From Thermomucor indicae-seudaticae (Eukaryota; Mucoromycota; Mucoromycetes; Mucorales; Lichtheimiaceae), in contig JSYX01000077.1 in assembly GCA_000787465.1 (NCBI GenBank), positions 1 through 51,936 on the forward strand: 51,936 nucleotides of DNA, given 5' to 3'. A program made the translations under genes and the position numbers. The notes beneath the pieces are model-generated. The model worked only from the letters and a program-made list of their open reading frames with translations, did no database searches and was not told the DNA's origin. Positions 11,111 to 22,194 of the stretch are shown here, one piece after another; position 1 is the stretch's first letter, and the number at the start of each line of letters is the position of its first letter.

Positions 11111-11737
11111 ATGACACACACAGATACATCCAGTAGTCAGCTCATTCTGTTGGAAGGCAATCCAACCATCCTGATGGACAGCAGGACCAAGGTGGTGTAT
11201 GAGCGAGCGCGACGTTGCACAGACAGCAAGTCATCGTTTGCGGAAATGGTGTACAATGACAAGCAGCCCTTTTCAACGTCTGCTATCCCTGTTTCAAAAA
11301 CGACAAGGTAATGTAATGCCGCGATAAATCGCAAAAGCAGCATCTGATATTTCTTCCTTTTTTAGGCTTGCATTCGAGCAACAGGAGATATCGGTGTACA
11401 CTGCGAGACGTGCGCGCTCCAAGATAGAGCCTGTTACCTCAGCGTAGACGAGAGGCCGCGGGGGGAATTGAATAAGCCCCTGACTGGCTCTGCCTGCTAG
11501 CAAGCAAGCGCCTACCCTCGTCGGCGATCTTCATCTGCCAGATCATATCGTGCAGCAGATCGTGGCAGAGCGAGAGCATTTATCCGTGATCACCACCAGG
11601 AAAAGGCCGAGTTCTGGGCCACGACATATTACGCGATGGACTTTATCAGTGGAGGCAGATTTGGTCCTAATCATCCCCTAGTCAAACTACCGGCATTTCG
11701 AAACTTGATGTTAGCTCGGATTAAAGGACTGAAATAA
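11111..11737 (+). pseudogene. Zn2Cys6-like gene, broken copy 1
   Basis: This copy parallels the gene at 13142-13716 in exon layout, intron position and sequence. The cysteine pattern is C-x2-C-x6-C-x10-C-x2-C-x6-C, split by an intron (about 11309-11366), and matches the binuclear Zn(II)2Cys6 consensus of fungal transcription factors. Two extra bases near 11270 shift the frame just before the first cysteine, a stop (GSAC then TAG) follows exon 2, and a further shift lies near 11575. It keeps a C-terminal segment (FRNLMLARIKGLK) that copy 2 has lost. It is not likely to make a full product. Confidence 0.6.
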
Positions 11738-12096
11738 AGTTTCGCGGTGTAGGTTCCGCGCAGTCTTCACGAATCTGTGAAGCATTTGTATAAATTGATT
11801 TGTTGGTTGTGAAGGCAGATGAGATAACAGAGAGTAGGACTCTGTGGTCTATTGATTAAATAGCAATTCAATCGTTTAACCTTTGGCATGGATGACAATT
11901 GCTCCATATCTCTCTTGCTTCAACACAGCAATTCCATGAAAAATCATATTTTCACCCTCTTTGGCGATTAAACATCTTTAATTCTTTCGAGTTGCTTTTG
12001 ATCAAAGATATAGTCAACTATGGCATATGAAAAGGAATGGCTCTGTGCTTAAAACGGACGGTGCATGGAAGTCGTCAACATCGCTGTGAGTGACAC

Positions 12097-12590
12097 CTAC
12101 GTTCTTCCGCCAAAAGAATGAGGTCTTGCAGTGACTTTCAGGCTGACTAACCAATCCAACTGCTCGATGGAACTGAGGACATCGATGGCGACAACCTCCG
12201 TCATCGTGTAGACTCCATCACACCATAGCTCAACAGTCGAGTAACCCAAATGTTCAACCAATAAACAGTATCTTAGCGCAAACGTGGCTTTCATCTGACG
12301 CAAAAGACCATCTCGAGAAGAAGCGCAAACATCTTTCTTTAAAGAGAGTATGAGTGGTGGAATGCTTGTTCAACGACCGTAAATATCGCGCCGTGCCTCG
12401 GGCACTGTCAGTTGGTACAGTGGATCCCCGCTTTTGTACGGAGGCGGTATTTCGTGGATCTTCCAGAAAAAAAAGTGAGGACATTACACAATGTGTCTAC
12501 TAGAAGCTTTTCTAACCTCCTCGAAGGCACCGCCTTCAAGTAGCCGTTCATATGGAATTAAAGCAGAAGCTTCGAGATATTTCCTGGATA
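12097..12590 (-). pseudogene. Decayed ORF, shares motif IELWC/VELWC with the 22.6-kb locus
   Basis: Minus-strand exons read YERLLEGGAFEE, then, across a possible intron, IHEIPPPYKSGDPLYQLTVP. An in-frame TGA follows (12372-12370), then LLRQMKATFALRYCLLVEH and GYSTVELWCDGVYTM to a stop at 12097. The last part resembles NSRIELWCYNALYTIARD encoded on the plus strand near 22640, so the two belong to one family. The TGA could instead be removed by a splice, but I found no in-phase solution. Function unknown. Confidence 0.4.
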
Positions 12591-13141
12591 TTAAGCCATC
12601 TAGTCGTGCTTATTGTTGAACACAGATAGACGTTCAGACATTCGACGGCTTTCACGGTATTCTTATGAATAAAGCTCTAGCTTTGCCCATCTTAAACACA
12701 ATCTTCATTCTTAAGCAGCCCCTTTTTTTTCGGGGCCTTTTTCTGGCAGGAAAACTGAAAACAGCGAGGATCGGGAAAATTTTATACGTGCTGAGAGGGC
12801 GGAAAAAAAGCGGGCAGGACCCACTGTATTCAAACAAGCCGTGGTAAACCAAACGAAGACGGTTGCTAATAGCGATTCATCATACACATAAAAGAATACC
12901 CGAGAGGCGGGCTAGACTCTCGATGTCTCAGATTAATAAGACATACAACACCTGACATTCGGCATCAACCTGGTATTGGTGTAAAAGTTTTCGCCATCTG
13001 AGACATGCAGCTCTTATAGATAGTTTCGTAGTAACAGTGAGATAGAGTATCTGGTTCTTTTCAAAAGGTAACCACCATTCTCACAGACCTAGTTGTTTTC
13101 CTTATTGTTGTCAACATCCAAAAAGATCACACAAGCGGTAA

Positions 13142-13716
13142 ATGGGTCTTCCTGAGAAAGAGCATCAGTTCAGTTATGGGTTGGAACCACGCAGTCAGAT
13201 GACACGATCAGAGCCATCAGACGATCAGAATGATGCGATTAGCCATTTCAAGGTTGCGGGCAAAAAAGTGCGCCGTTTCACAAACAGCAGAGCATATCGT
13301 ACGGAAATGAGTTACCACGACCAGCAGCCTTCCAACGTGTGCTATTCCTGTTTTAGATATGATATGGTAATGCTGCTTGCTGCCGTGATAAATAGCCTCT
13401 GATGTTTCTTCAGGTTTGCATCCGAACAACAAGTGATATAGAGAAACGCTGCGGAACGTGTGCGTTCTATAATAGGGAGTGTTACGTTCGCGTAGACGAG
13501 GTCCCAGCGCACAAGCTCCGTTGCCCTGCTCGCAAGGAGAAGCCTACTGTTGTCGACGAGCTTCATGTGCCAGAGAATGTCATCCAGCAGATTGAGACAG
13601 AGAGAGCGTTTGTCCGTGATCATCACTGGGAGAAAATCGAGTTCTGGGCATCAACATATAATGCGTTGGACTTAATCGTCCTAAGTAAAGTTGCCGCAAA
13701 AGTAAGGTGTCATTGA
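13142..13716 (+). CDS. Zn2Cys6-like zinc-cluster protein, copy 2
   Basis: Exon 1 (13142-13366) and exon 2 (13414-13716) join in phase 0, giving 175 aa. Residues ~66-98 carry six cysteines as C-x2-C-x6-C-x10-C-x2-C-x6-C. This fits the fungal Zn(II)2Cys6 DNA-binding cluster, which holds two Zn ions and binds CGG-type sites. Here the cluster sits after a 65-residue N-terminus, followed by a predicted helix (ENVIQQIETERAFVRDHH). There is no room for the usual large regulatory domain. Compared with copy 1, the C-terminus is altered by a small deletion near 13680. It may act as a short DNA-binding protein, or be a second, earlier stage of decay. Confidence 0.5.
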
Positions 13717-15156
13717 GACGATGAGAGCTGTTGAACATTTGGAAACTTGCGCAACATGTTATTAACTCGGATTGATAGCGGCATTCTGCGAAACCTATTC
13801 AGGAAGATAGAAGAACTCGTATTAAAGTAGACAGTTCTGTTACTGGCGGAAAAACGAAACATTATCACTACCAACTTCCTTAGCATGGTACTCTTGTAAG
13901 CAAAAATGAAAGATGTGTATCATAAAGCACCTTATGTGTGGCGACAGTATGCTTCCTGGCTGTATCAGGCCTTATCTTCATAAATAACACCCTTTTGCCC
14001 GAATCTTCTACTGTTTATTGGTTAGACTTTTGCGCTAAAATGAGACCCGTATTACGGCTAGCAGTACGTTGAACGAAGAATTACCTTCTGCTGCTTTTGG
14101 TCAAAGTAAAATATACCTTGAGCAGCATATCGACCTCTTCGTTTGCTCTCAATTGCAAAAGTAACATGTTACTTACCCAGAGGTTTGTGGCGGGGACCTG
14201 TTACCGGTGGGGAAAGAAATTTCAGTATGGGTTTGGTGGCTATAAAAGTGGATGGAAGGCGTCGCCTCACGAAACACCCACTATCCAAAAATAAAGAGGG
14301 AAAAATCTTTCACTATGAGAGTTTCAAGCGGCAGAACATTGAAGCAATCAGGAAAAGAATAACCTTGACGTTGGAGACACGGAACTTACTGTCTGTACTG
14401 AAATCGATAAGAAATCTTGGTGTCGAAGTCACCATTCATCTCTTGCCATAATCCTGCGGATAGGGAGAGTGTGGCTAAAATAAGCGACCTGATCGGCAGC
14501 CTTACCTCCGTCACACTCAATCCAGGGGGGTTGACAAACGCTCAGTCTTTGTCGGGCATGCTTGTAAAGTTACGTTTGCGTTAAGAAAGAATCAGTTTAT
14601 GCGCTATCGAATTTCGTAAAGAGAAAAGCCAACTTATAGTTGCTGCGCTGACTCTATTTCCTGGCCTAAAGAGTATGATACGAATTGTGTTCTGTCCAAA
14701 CAGGGACGCAGTGATGAAAATGTCGAAATCAGCAAGCACAGGCCTCCCATTGAACGAACATTTTATTCGAAGGTCAGAGTGTTTACTAGCCTATTATTCT
14801 TACCAGCTCTGGCTGCTTTACTGCTGTACAAAGGCACGAAATTGCTACTTGTTGAACTTTGATTTTTATACCCCCTTTTGACAGTGACTGCGAGTTTTTG
14901 GTTCCGACGATGATCCACTTCCCAGATCATGACGAGCGCCACAAGTCGAATCATAATAATCAGGGCTTATGTAGGGAGAGTGGTGTTACTTGTTGGAGCA
15001 AAAGGCATGAATATTCTTAAGGCTGCCGTGCCAGATACATGTATGTAAGAAAGGACTTTCCTCCACTCAGTAAGCTTCCTTTTTTCCCAAATTCCAGCTG
15101 TGTATGTTTGCACCAGAAAACTGACAATAACGCCTCTGTTTTTAATTATTTAGAGG
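13717..15156. other. Stretch without a confident gene
   Basis: A frame at 14143-14451 (plus) has a moderately coding-like lysine/leucine-rich C-terminus (EAIRKRITLTLETRNLLSVL), but it also contains a TATA-like TATAAAAG near 14239 and no clear start. No other candidate is convincing. Confidence 0.35.
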
Positions 15157-15230
15157 TCTGACAAAAAAGATGCACTCCACAATTTGATGTCAAGAAGCGG
15201 AGACCAACGGAGTGCATCTTTTCTGCCAGA
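15157..15230. repeat. 22-bp inverted repeat with 30-nt loop
   Basis: The left arm (15157-15178) and right arm (15209-15230) are reverse complements at 20 of 22 positions, including 14 contiguous ones (AAAAGATGCACTCC). In a minus-strand transcript the two mismatches become G-U pairs, so the stem would be fully paired. It is too short for an ordinary transposon, and no flanking target duplication is obvious. It could be a hairpin RNA, a tiny MITE remnant or a transcription-related palindrome. Confidence 0.75.
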
Positions 15231-15301
15231 GCTATAACGGATAAGCAACCCAATAATGATTGCTGACTTGCTCAAATTGAAGGGAAGCCAATTATATTAC
15301 A

Positions 15302-15655
15302 GTGAATAACGTGCCGATTCAGTTCCCTCAACGGGCCATTTCTTTTCAACACGATGTGTCTTCAAGCGAAAATGCCCGCAGGAGACACTTTATCAAAACA
15401 AGTAGACTACCATTATCGTCTGAGATCGAGAGTATAGGATCCGATCCATTATCATTTGAGCATGAGCGTGCACCTGCAGTGCCCGATCTATTATTATTGG
15501 AGGCAACCCTAACCAACCCAGTATCACCATCAAGAAGTTTATGGAAATCGCCCATCAACCGAGCCTCGTGGACGCTGACTTTTAGTTTTATAAAGATGCC
15601 ATTCGACAGACACATAAGAAAGAAACTTATAGAGGAAGCTCTAAGAGAGAAATAA
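15302..15655 (+). CDS. Candidate terminal exon, unknown product
   Basis: A 117-codon open frame follows a good intron 3' end (ATATTACAG at ~15301) and ends in a basic helix (HIRKKLIEEALREK). It has no ATG near its start, so it reads best as the last exon of a gene whose 5' part I cannot find. Ser/Pro content is high in the middle. The opposite strand is also open for 203 codons, so the call is weak. Confidence 0.25.
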   Translation: MNNVPIQFPQRAISFQHDVSSSENARRRHFIKTSRLPLSSEIESIGSDPLSFEHERAPAVPDLLLLEATLTNPVSPSRSLWKSPINRASWTLTFSFIKMPFDRHIRKKLIEEALREK

Positions 15656-16226
15656 GCAATTGAAGCCAGTGCTGGCTTGTCGTGATACGATGGACGAATA
15701 AGAACTGCAACACACGTCCAACTTTCGGATCCCCTCAAACATGAGCTTCGTGGATCACGTTGAGGTATTGCAGATCGTTGACTTTGTAGGCCCCTGAATC
15801 GGATCGTTTGTCCACACAGTACAAGCTGTGCTGCAACGCAATTGAAGCGAACCCAAAGACAGGTCTTGCGCGAAATTTTATAGCGCAAAAAATGATCTTT
15901 TTGACGCAATAATTGACAAGATCTCCAACGCAAAAAGTCAGGAAACATCCAGCACACGTGTGCTATATTCTGTAATGGTACCTCTGGTACTCTTCTTAGT
16001 CATATCACAAAGGGATATCTGCCGATTCATGCTTTGGTCTCCAAATGGTCTCTGTTTTTTAGGGGTAATCGCTGCTTGCAGATTCCTCAATCACCACTTT
16101 GTTACGCTGACAGACAGATGCACACTCGATGTCAGTGTTGGATCATGTCGGAAAATCATTTAAGCGGTTGAGGCGCCGGACTTCGCTGCACTGGTTTCTT
16201 GCAAGTTATGCAAACGGCTACACTTT
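15656..16226. other. Stretch without a supportable gene
   Basis: No frame with a start and recognisable content. The right end is the presumed promoter and leader of vps20. Confidence 0.4.
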
Positions 16227-17217
16227 ATGGGTTCTAGTCATTCCAAGAACAAAATTACATCTCAGGACAAGGCTATCCTGGATCTTAAACTGCAAAGGGA
16301 TAAACTAAAGCAATATCAAAAAAGCGTCTGTTCGCTTCATTGATGCCATCAAGGCAGCATTGGTTGGTTTTTTTGCTGAAATGTTGGATTAGGTTAATGT
16401 TGTACTGGAGAAGGAGGTTCAGGCTGCAAGGAAGGCATTGAGCCAGGGAGACAAGAAGCGCGCCTTATTAGCGCTACGGAAGAAAAAGTATCAGGAGCAA
16501 CTTTTGGAAAAGACAGAGCAGCAACTACTCAACCTCGAAGAACTTGTAAGACCGAAGACGTTCAAAAGAGAAGGAGGACAACGGAACTTGACCGCAGATG
16601 TATAGACGCAATCCATCGAATATGCTTTGGTCGAGATACAAGTCCTGGAGGGGCTCAAGACTGGCAACGCTGTGCTAAAGGAAATCCACAAGGAGATGTC
16701 GTTAGAGGACGTTGAGCGTCTGATGGAAGATACAGCAGAGGCTATTGCATATCAAAATGTAAAAAAAGAGGCGCGCGTTTTCCGTTATCGATTTCGTATA
16801 ACTTACAAACATGCTAGGAAATCGACGAGTTGCTGAGCGGCAAGATATCGAGCGAAGACGAAGAGGAAATTCTTCGCGAACTTGAGAGCTTACAACAACA
16901 AGAGGTATGTTGCCTTGATCTGTTTCCTTGTTATGGATCGCGAGATGTTTATGAGACGATCTTTTTGTGTATACATAGATTGAAGTAGAATTACCAAAGG
17001 TACCTAGCAAGCCGCTGCCAGGGACCGAACAAATACGACTGCCTGAGGTCCCGACGCACGATCCAGCTGCGGCGATATCAACATCATCCAGTGGTAAGCT
17101 TGAGTTGTCTACTAAATGGGAGTCTGGGTATTCTAAATATGGGGCACGTGGATGAATGCAGCAAAAGAGAACGTCAAGGAGGAAAAAGCTGGTAAAGAAG
17201 CATTGCTGGCAACATGA
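16227..17217 (+). CDS. vps20: Vps20/CHMP6, ESCRT-III subunit
   Basis: Six exons: 16227-16325, 16393-16545, 16606-16758, 16818-16904, 16979-17093, 17162-17217. All phases agree, giving 220 aa. The N-terminus MGSSHSKNK has Gly at position 2 as an N-myristoylation site, a hallmark of Vps20. A basic Snf7-type helical core follows (LKLQRDKLKQYQ, KKRALLALRKKKYQEQLL, ALVEIQVLEGLKTGN), then an acidic C-terminal arm (SSEDEEEILRELESL) that would hold the autoinhibitory helix and the Vps4-binding segment. Vps20 links ESCRT-II to Snf7 at endosomes and starts filament assembly. The first donor, GTCTGT, is unusual but in phase; the other donors include GTAAGA and GTATGT. Confidence 0.93.
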
Positions 17218-18004
17218 GTCAGCCGGGTGTGTCCGGCTATATACCAGCGATAGAAGTTATGGATTCATTCGATGCAAGGATTGTTATCTGGGTTTTTTAT
17301 ACGCAATATATACCGAATACCGTCAGCTGTAATGCATACTAGTAATATATAGTAAGAGTAGAGCAAAGGACAATGATCGAGAAGGAGGTTGATTTAATAA
17401 GTGGGAAGTGTCGAAAGACGGTGATGACACTGGTAGAAGACTTTTTACGATATGAACGGTATCTCAATAGGTGAAGCTCCTAAGAAGCCTCCATTCCGAG
17501 AGTGAATGAACGCCGAACGTAGTGAAGAGGGAGCAGTTTGCGTCAAATCCCTCGCTTGACTCTCAATGACCATTCCGATACTTCAAATGGATGCAGTTAC
17601 TGTGACAGTTACTGCTCTGCTGTCTTGACGTTAAGCCCATATGGAAAGGAAATTATGAACGTAATTATGATCATATTCTGTACCATACTTGCGCGGATAT
17701 AGTTGACGTGAGCCAACTGCGATCTCATCAATTATATTATCTAAGCTTTAATGAAACACCTGGAAGACGGGAGTCCGATGATCCGGTTCTGTAACACAGA
17801 GATTCAGGCACAATTTGCGTGACTTTATGTGTCGCGAGGCACAAGGCACAGACACAGAGGGGGACGCACACACACACGCAGAAAAAAGTTTGAGAGGTTG
17901 CAACCTTCTTTTTTTTTCTCTCTGCCGCTAGTCATTGACATCTCCCCAAATTCTGTTTGTTATAACTTTCGACAGACAACAACAAGGACGAGAATAGAAA
18001 GGAA
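17218..18004. other. Intergenic, no gene seen
   Basis: A 0.8-kb gap between vps20 and the Cid1-like gene. It contains a CA-rich stretch near 17870 and a T-run with pyrimidine tract near 17908, probably the leader of the downstream gene. Confidence 0.5.
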
Positions 18005-20765
18005 ATGGCAGCGTCCACATTGGGTCGACATTTAGCTTTCCATGCGGCCGATGCCTGTCCACGAGATGCACCTACGAGAATAAATGGCGTGACCCATCAC
18101 GAGAAAAACAAAACGATGACGACAATGACACAGTACGCGGGCTGCCCTACCATCAGCGCCATGTCGTCTCCGCAATCTGAAGTCGACGATGAGGTTCCTA
18201 CCACCGCGAGTTCAAATACAGAGACATTATCTGCCGACGAATCGTGCGCATCCTTTTGTACGACTCGCCCTTCTGAACCCATTGATAAAGCTGTTCCTTT
18301 CGGCAAGAGCGGAATTGAAGAAAATTTGGCTCAACAACCTCCATTATCACTTGAGCGAGTATACGAAGACCATCTTAGCGTCGAGATGCTGACACTCTAT
18401 GAGGCAAGGATATCCTGATCGACCTATCTTATATATCACGCCCAAAAACTGATGTATCAATGCAGGAGCTGCTTCCGACGCGTGCAAGTTATGATCGACG
18501 GATGGGATTAGTGCAGAAGATCGAAAAGATTTTGAACGCAGAGTGGCCATCTCACAATATACGTGTCCATCTTTTCGGGTATGACACATGCCTTTAAGAA
18601 AACCGAGGCAACCCAAAAAATGTTTGACTCACGTGGTTAATAATTATGCGAATAGGTCCTCAGTTAATGATCTTGGAAGCAGCGAATCAGATGTGGATCT
18701 ATGTATCACGACGTCATGGAACGGTTTGCGCAACGTGCGCGTGCTGGCAAAATTATTCCGTAAATGCAAGTAACCTAGAGGAACATTTATGGTTTATAGT
18801 TTAACCTAATTCTTTTCTTTTCTATTGCTTTCAGGCGGTATGCAAAACGTTGTGTGCATCCCAAGAGCAAAAGTTCCTATTGTTCGATTATTCGATCCCG
18901 AGTCGTACGTGCGCATTCTTAAGGGTTTCAATCGTGAGACCCAACCTCCAGCAAAACGCTGACTCACATCGCTTTTCAGACAGCTCGCGTGCGATATCAA
19001 TGTGAACAACACTCTTGCTCTTCAGAATACGGAGATGATCAAAACCTACGTTGCGCTTGATCCTCGGGTCAGGCCACTGGCGATGGTCATCAAACACTGG
19101 ACAAGACAACGTAAGATTAAAGACGCAGGTAAGATGCGGTTGATCAATTCGTATAACACACACATATATATGTAAACTTTACCATTTTGCCTGATAGCTA
19201 ACGGGGGAACACTATCGACGTACACGTGGGCATGTATCATTATCAACTTCCTGCAAATGCGGGAGCCGCCTATTCTTCCTGTACTGCATCAACTCACGAG
19301 CAACAAGAGCGACAACGACTTCTGTACAGACATCGATTCTCTGCGCGGCTTTGGAAGGGCAAACCAAGAAAGCTTAGGCGGGCTGCTATTTGCATTCTTT
19401 CGCAGATACGCGTATGAGTTTGATTACGAAGAGCAAGTCGTTTCGGTGCGCCACGGACGATATCTTAACAAATTAGAGAAGGGATGGCATATCGGTCGCA
19501 ACAAACAGAGTTTCTGTGTTGAGGAGCCATTCAATGTTTCCCGCAATCTCGGTAACTCTGCTGATTCATATTCAGTGAACGGCCTTTTACTGGAATTTCG
19601 GCGAGCATTTCATCTATTAGCGAACCATGCGTCCTTGGACGTTGTCTGCTCTTTATACGAAAACCCAATACCTGCAGAATTACCACCACCAAAGAGTCCA
19701 GCACTCATAACGAGCTCTTCTGCTTCACCGCCTTTGCCGCCACCGCCACCACCAATGGAGAGTCGTGAAAGTAGTATTGGCGGTGGTATCGGCCCATCTA
19801 TGATTCTTCCTGTCCACCCCTATGCAGTCGACTACTCAAACGACAGCAACAAGAAGCGAGCTGATGATGGCTTTCTCCACCCGTCCTTTCCGTTTGTCAG
19901 TTTACCTCCCTCGTCTTCACCCTACGAATGGCGATATACCGAACCTGCAAATCGGCCCCGGTTCAATTCTGTCATTCAGTATGCACCAGCACCAGCACTT
20001 GCACCTTTCCGCGTGCGCCATAGCAGTCATCCCTTGCCTTGCTACCCTACTACTAACAATTCTGGAAGTAATAACAGTGTTGTCGCTGCTGCTCCCTCTC
20101 CACCACCTCCTCCGCCCATTCCTATCACCATAGCTCTTCCACCACATTCATCTTCTGCGCGTCAACCAAACGTAAGGTCGCCTGAGAATAACGGTCGTAC
20201 CATGGATAGCATTTTCGCTAGGTACCATGACCAAAGGCCCTTGCTGACAGGTTCTGGCAGCTCGGTGCGTCATCAATCTGTCGATGATTTGTACAGGCGT
20301 CGAAGAAGCAGTGCAAGCCAACCGCTGAATGGCAATGGTATTCGGAGATCAAGCACACGGCGTCGGTCGAGTGTCATGAACAGTGAGTGGCCATCGATAT
20401 CACCCTCCTCGTCTGCTGTCAGACCAGTCGCTGTCCAACCAAACGGGCGTCGACGGTGGTCTACAGTGAAAAAACCACCCGAGCCTGATCCGTCGAGCAC
20501 GGCGGCAGTACGACTAGCATCAAGGCGGACAATGGCGGACGTTGTGAAACAGAACCAGCGAGATAATATCTATTCCATAGCGACGATGTCCACTGCCACT
20601 AACTCGCCTCAACCGCCTTCATCTCGCGGTCAGCGTCAATATACATCTTCTCACCATCAAAGCTCTCAACAGCAGCAGCAGCAGCAGCAGCGGCATCAAT
20701 CATTCAAGCCGAAAGGTTCCTGGGGACAACATCCAAAGAAATCCTTCAGCAATAAGCCGCGATGA
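18005..20765 (+). CDS. Cid1/Trf-type non-canonical poly(A)/poly(U) polymerase
   Basis: Six exons: 18005-18403, 18466-18578, 18656-18759, 18835-18904, 18980-19128, 19198-20765. All are in phase, giving 800 aa. The nucleotidyltransferase signature FGSSVNDLGSSESDVDLCI spans aa ~170-188, with the metal-binding DVD pair, and the third Asp lies in CDINVNN near aa 235. A central region (KHWTRQRKIKDA, GGTLSTYTWACIII) and a PAP-associated-like segment (SLGGLLFAFFRRYAYEFDY) follow. The last ~330 residues are Pro/Ser/Gln-rich and disordered with a CAG-encoded Gln run. Such enzymes add A or U tails to RNA and direct decay or stability. The first intron starts GC (GCAAGG), a GC-AG intron. Confidence 0.92.
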
Positions 20766-20946
20766 CCCACACGCCATTTCTCGGGACCAAACAAGAGAAC
20801 CTTTTTCCTTTTATTACATTTACTATATATCTGCACATACATGCTTTCTTTTCTTTTTCAATCAATGCCAAAACGCATATACCGCATTCTCCTGTATGTA
20901 ATTTTTCATTCCAAACAAAGAAAAACCGGCATTATACATAAACTAA

Positions 20947-21566
20947 TCAGATTTTGTCACGATAACAGCGCAGTGCCTTTTTGCATTTCGTACTCTTTTG
21001 GGTATCGAATTTCTGCATAATAAGTGCAAGTGTTTTTCCCAAATCTGATCCATAGCATGTTACATCAAACTGGACTTCAAGAAACGCGCGCATGCTCATC
21101 AATTTGACTTTGGAAAACTGAAACGCCATAATACAGCGCGCTCCCGCGTCTGAACCTTGTAATGTCTCGCGCATATTGCGTGCGATCGATAACACCGTTG
21201 ACTGACTCTTCTTGTTCGTTTTCCAGAGAGCAACAGCTAGCGAATTCCTTGCGGCTAGCCTTTACGAAGGCGAACTTCCTTAGTTTAGCTTGACGAACTT
21301 GAATGATCCGACTTACTGCACCGTTTTAATTTCCGCCGACGATTTGGCCTATGCAGTGTCGCAAAATTGGCGGCGATACGCCGATATTCCCATATAAAGA
21401 TCACCTTCGGTAGAGTGCCCACTGTGAATAGGAGATTGGCGCTGGCACCCGCATAAAATATGACGAGTTTCATGTACGCCCCCAAACGTGATTCGCTTTC
21501 TAACGGCTTCGCTGTGCACAGGAACAGGCGCCGACCGCATGCGGCGAAACCGGCTACTGCATGCAT
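20947..21566 (-). CDS. Candidate two-exon gene, unknown product
   Basis: Exon 1 (21566-21317) and exon 2 (21254-20947) join in phase across a 62-nt intron with GTAAGT donor, a CTAAACT branch-like site and GGCTAG acceptor, giving 185 aa. The first half has a hydrophobic patch (LVIFYAGASANLLFTVG); the second reads STVLSIARNMRETLQGSDAG and SMRAFLEVQFDVTCYGSDLG. It overlaps, on the opposite strand, only the promoter region of the six-cysteine peptide locus at 21671. I do not recognise it; it may be a fragment of a larger repeated family. Confidence 0.35.
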
Positions 21567-21615
21567 TCGGATCTTCCGTTGAGTTGAGTACCATATTGTT
21601 TTCGACCGCCCTTCG

Positions 21616-21623
21616 TATAAAAA
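21616..21623 (+). promoter_or_regulatory. TATA box of six-cysteine peptide copy C
   Basis: TATAAAAA lies 55 bp ahead of the codon CTG 21671, about the same distance as the TATA boxes of the two sister genes from their ATG codons. Confidence 0.6.
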
Positions 21624-21670
21624 CCGCTGCTTGGGATATAGTTGAGCAAAATAGCCTTTTCTTCCTCAAG

Positions 21671-21971
21671 CTGCGCTTTTCGGTTACTGCTTTCGCTCTT
21701 TCCGTTCTCCTTGGCATTGTCAATGGCCTGCCAGCCTACGGCGAAAGCAAGAACAGCCTGCAGGCTCGACAGGACGACCTGGTAATGACTATACTATGAC
21801 GCTGGAAAAAAAAAGAAACTAGGACCAATGTCTGGTGTTTGGATTCCTGTCTAACAGGGTATCTGTCTCCTCGTTTGCTGGCCTGAAAAATCACATTGTC
21901 CCCAAGGATTTAAGCCGCAACTTACTGGCTACTGCTGGACTTGCTGCCAGGACCTGCCTCTACAAGCATAA
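21671..21971 (+). CDS. Six-cysteine secreted peptide, copy C (CTG in place of ATG)
   Basis: Exon 1 (21671-21781) encodes a signal peptide and pro-segment; exon 2 (21858-21971) encodes the cysteine domain, and the junction is in phase 0. The pattern is C-x3-C-x6-C-x11-C-x2-C-C, identical to copy A at 28616. The residue that is Met in the sister genes is CTG here (CTGCGCTTTTCG aligned with ATGCGCTTTTCG). The in-frame ATG farther upstream would lie before the TATA box. So either initiation is at CTG or the copy is dying, although the rest of the frame is intact. It would be a small secreted disulfide-rich peptide; activity unknown. Confidence 0.6.
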
Positions 21972-22194
21972 CCCGTTTGCTTATAAATACACATAGTTCT
22001 GAGAAAACCCTGTTTACAGACACATGATCCTGGCTAATACCTTTCTTTATTCCTAAAGATCTTTGCTGTAAATAAAGCTTGTCTTCTCCCATGTAAGCTT
22101 AACGGTGCTTTTGTATCTATCTGAGGACCATCTATATATATATATAACTTGCCGTCCTCCCTAAAGAAGAACACGCACATTTGACTAACCATTA

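Noticed and set aside
15346..15957. 203-codon minus-strand ORF
   Set aside because: No ATG-supported start, Cys/Ser-rich random-looking composition, and the opposite strand looks more coding over half its length. Probably a chance open frame.
17829..18035. Short ORF ahead of the Cid1-like gene
   Set aside because: Overlaps the leader of the Cid1-like gene, is Arg/His-rich by chance and lacks an ATG at a sensible place.
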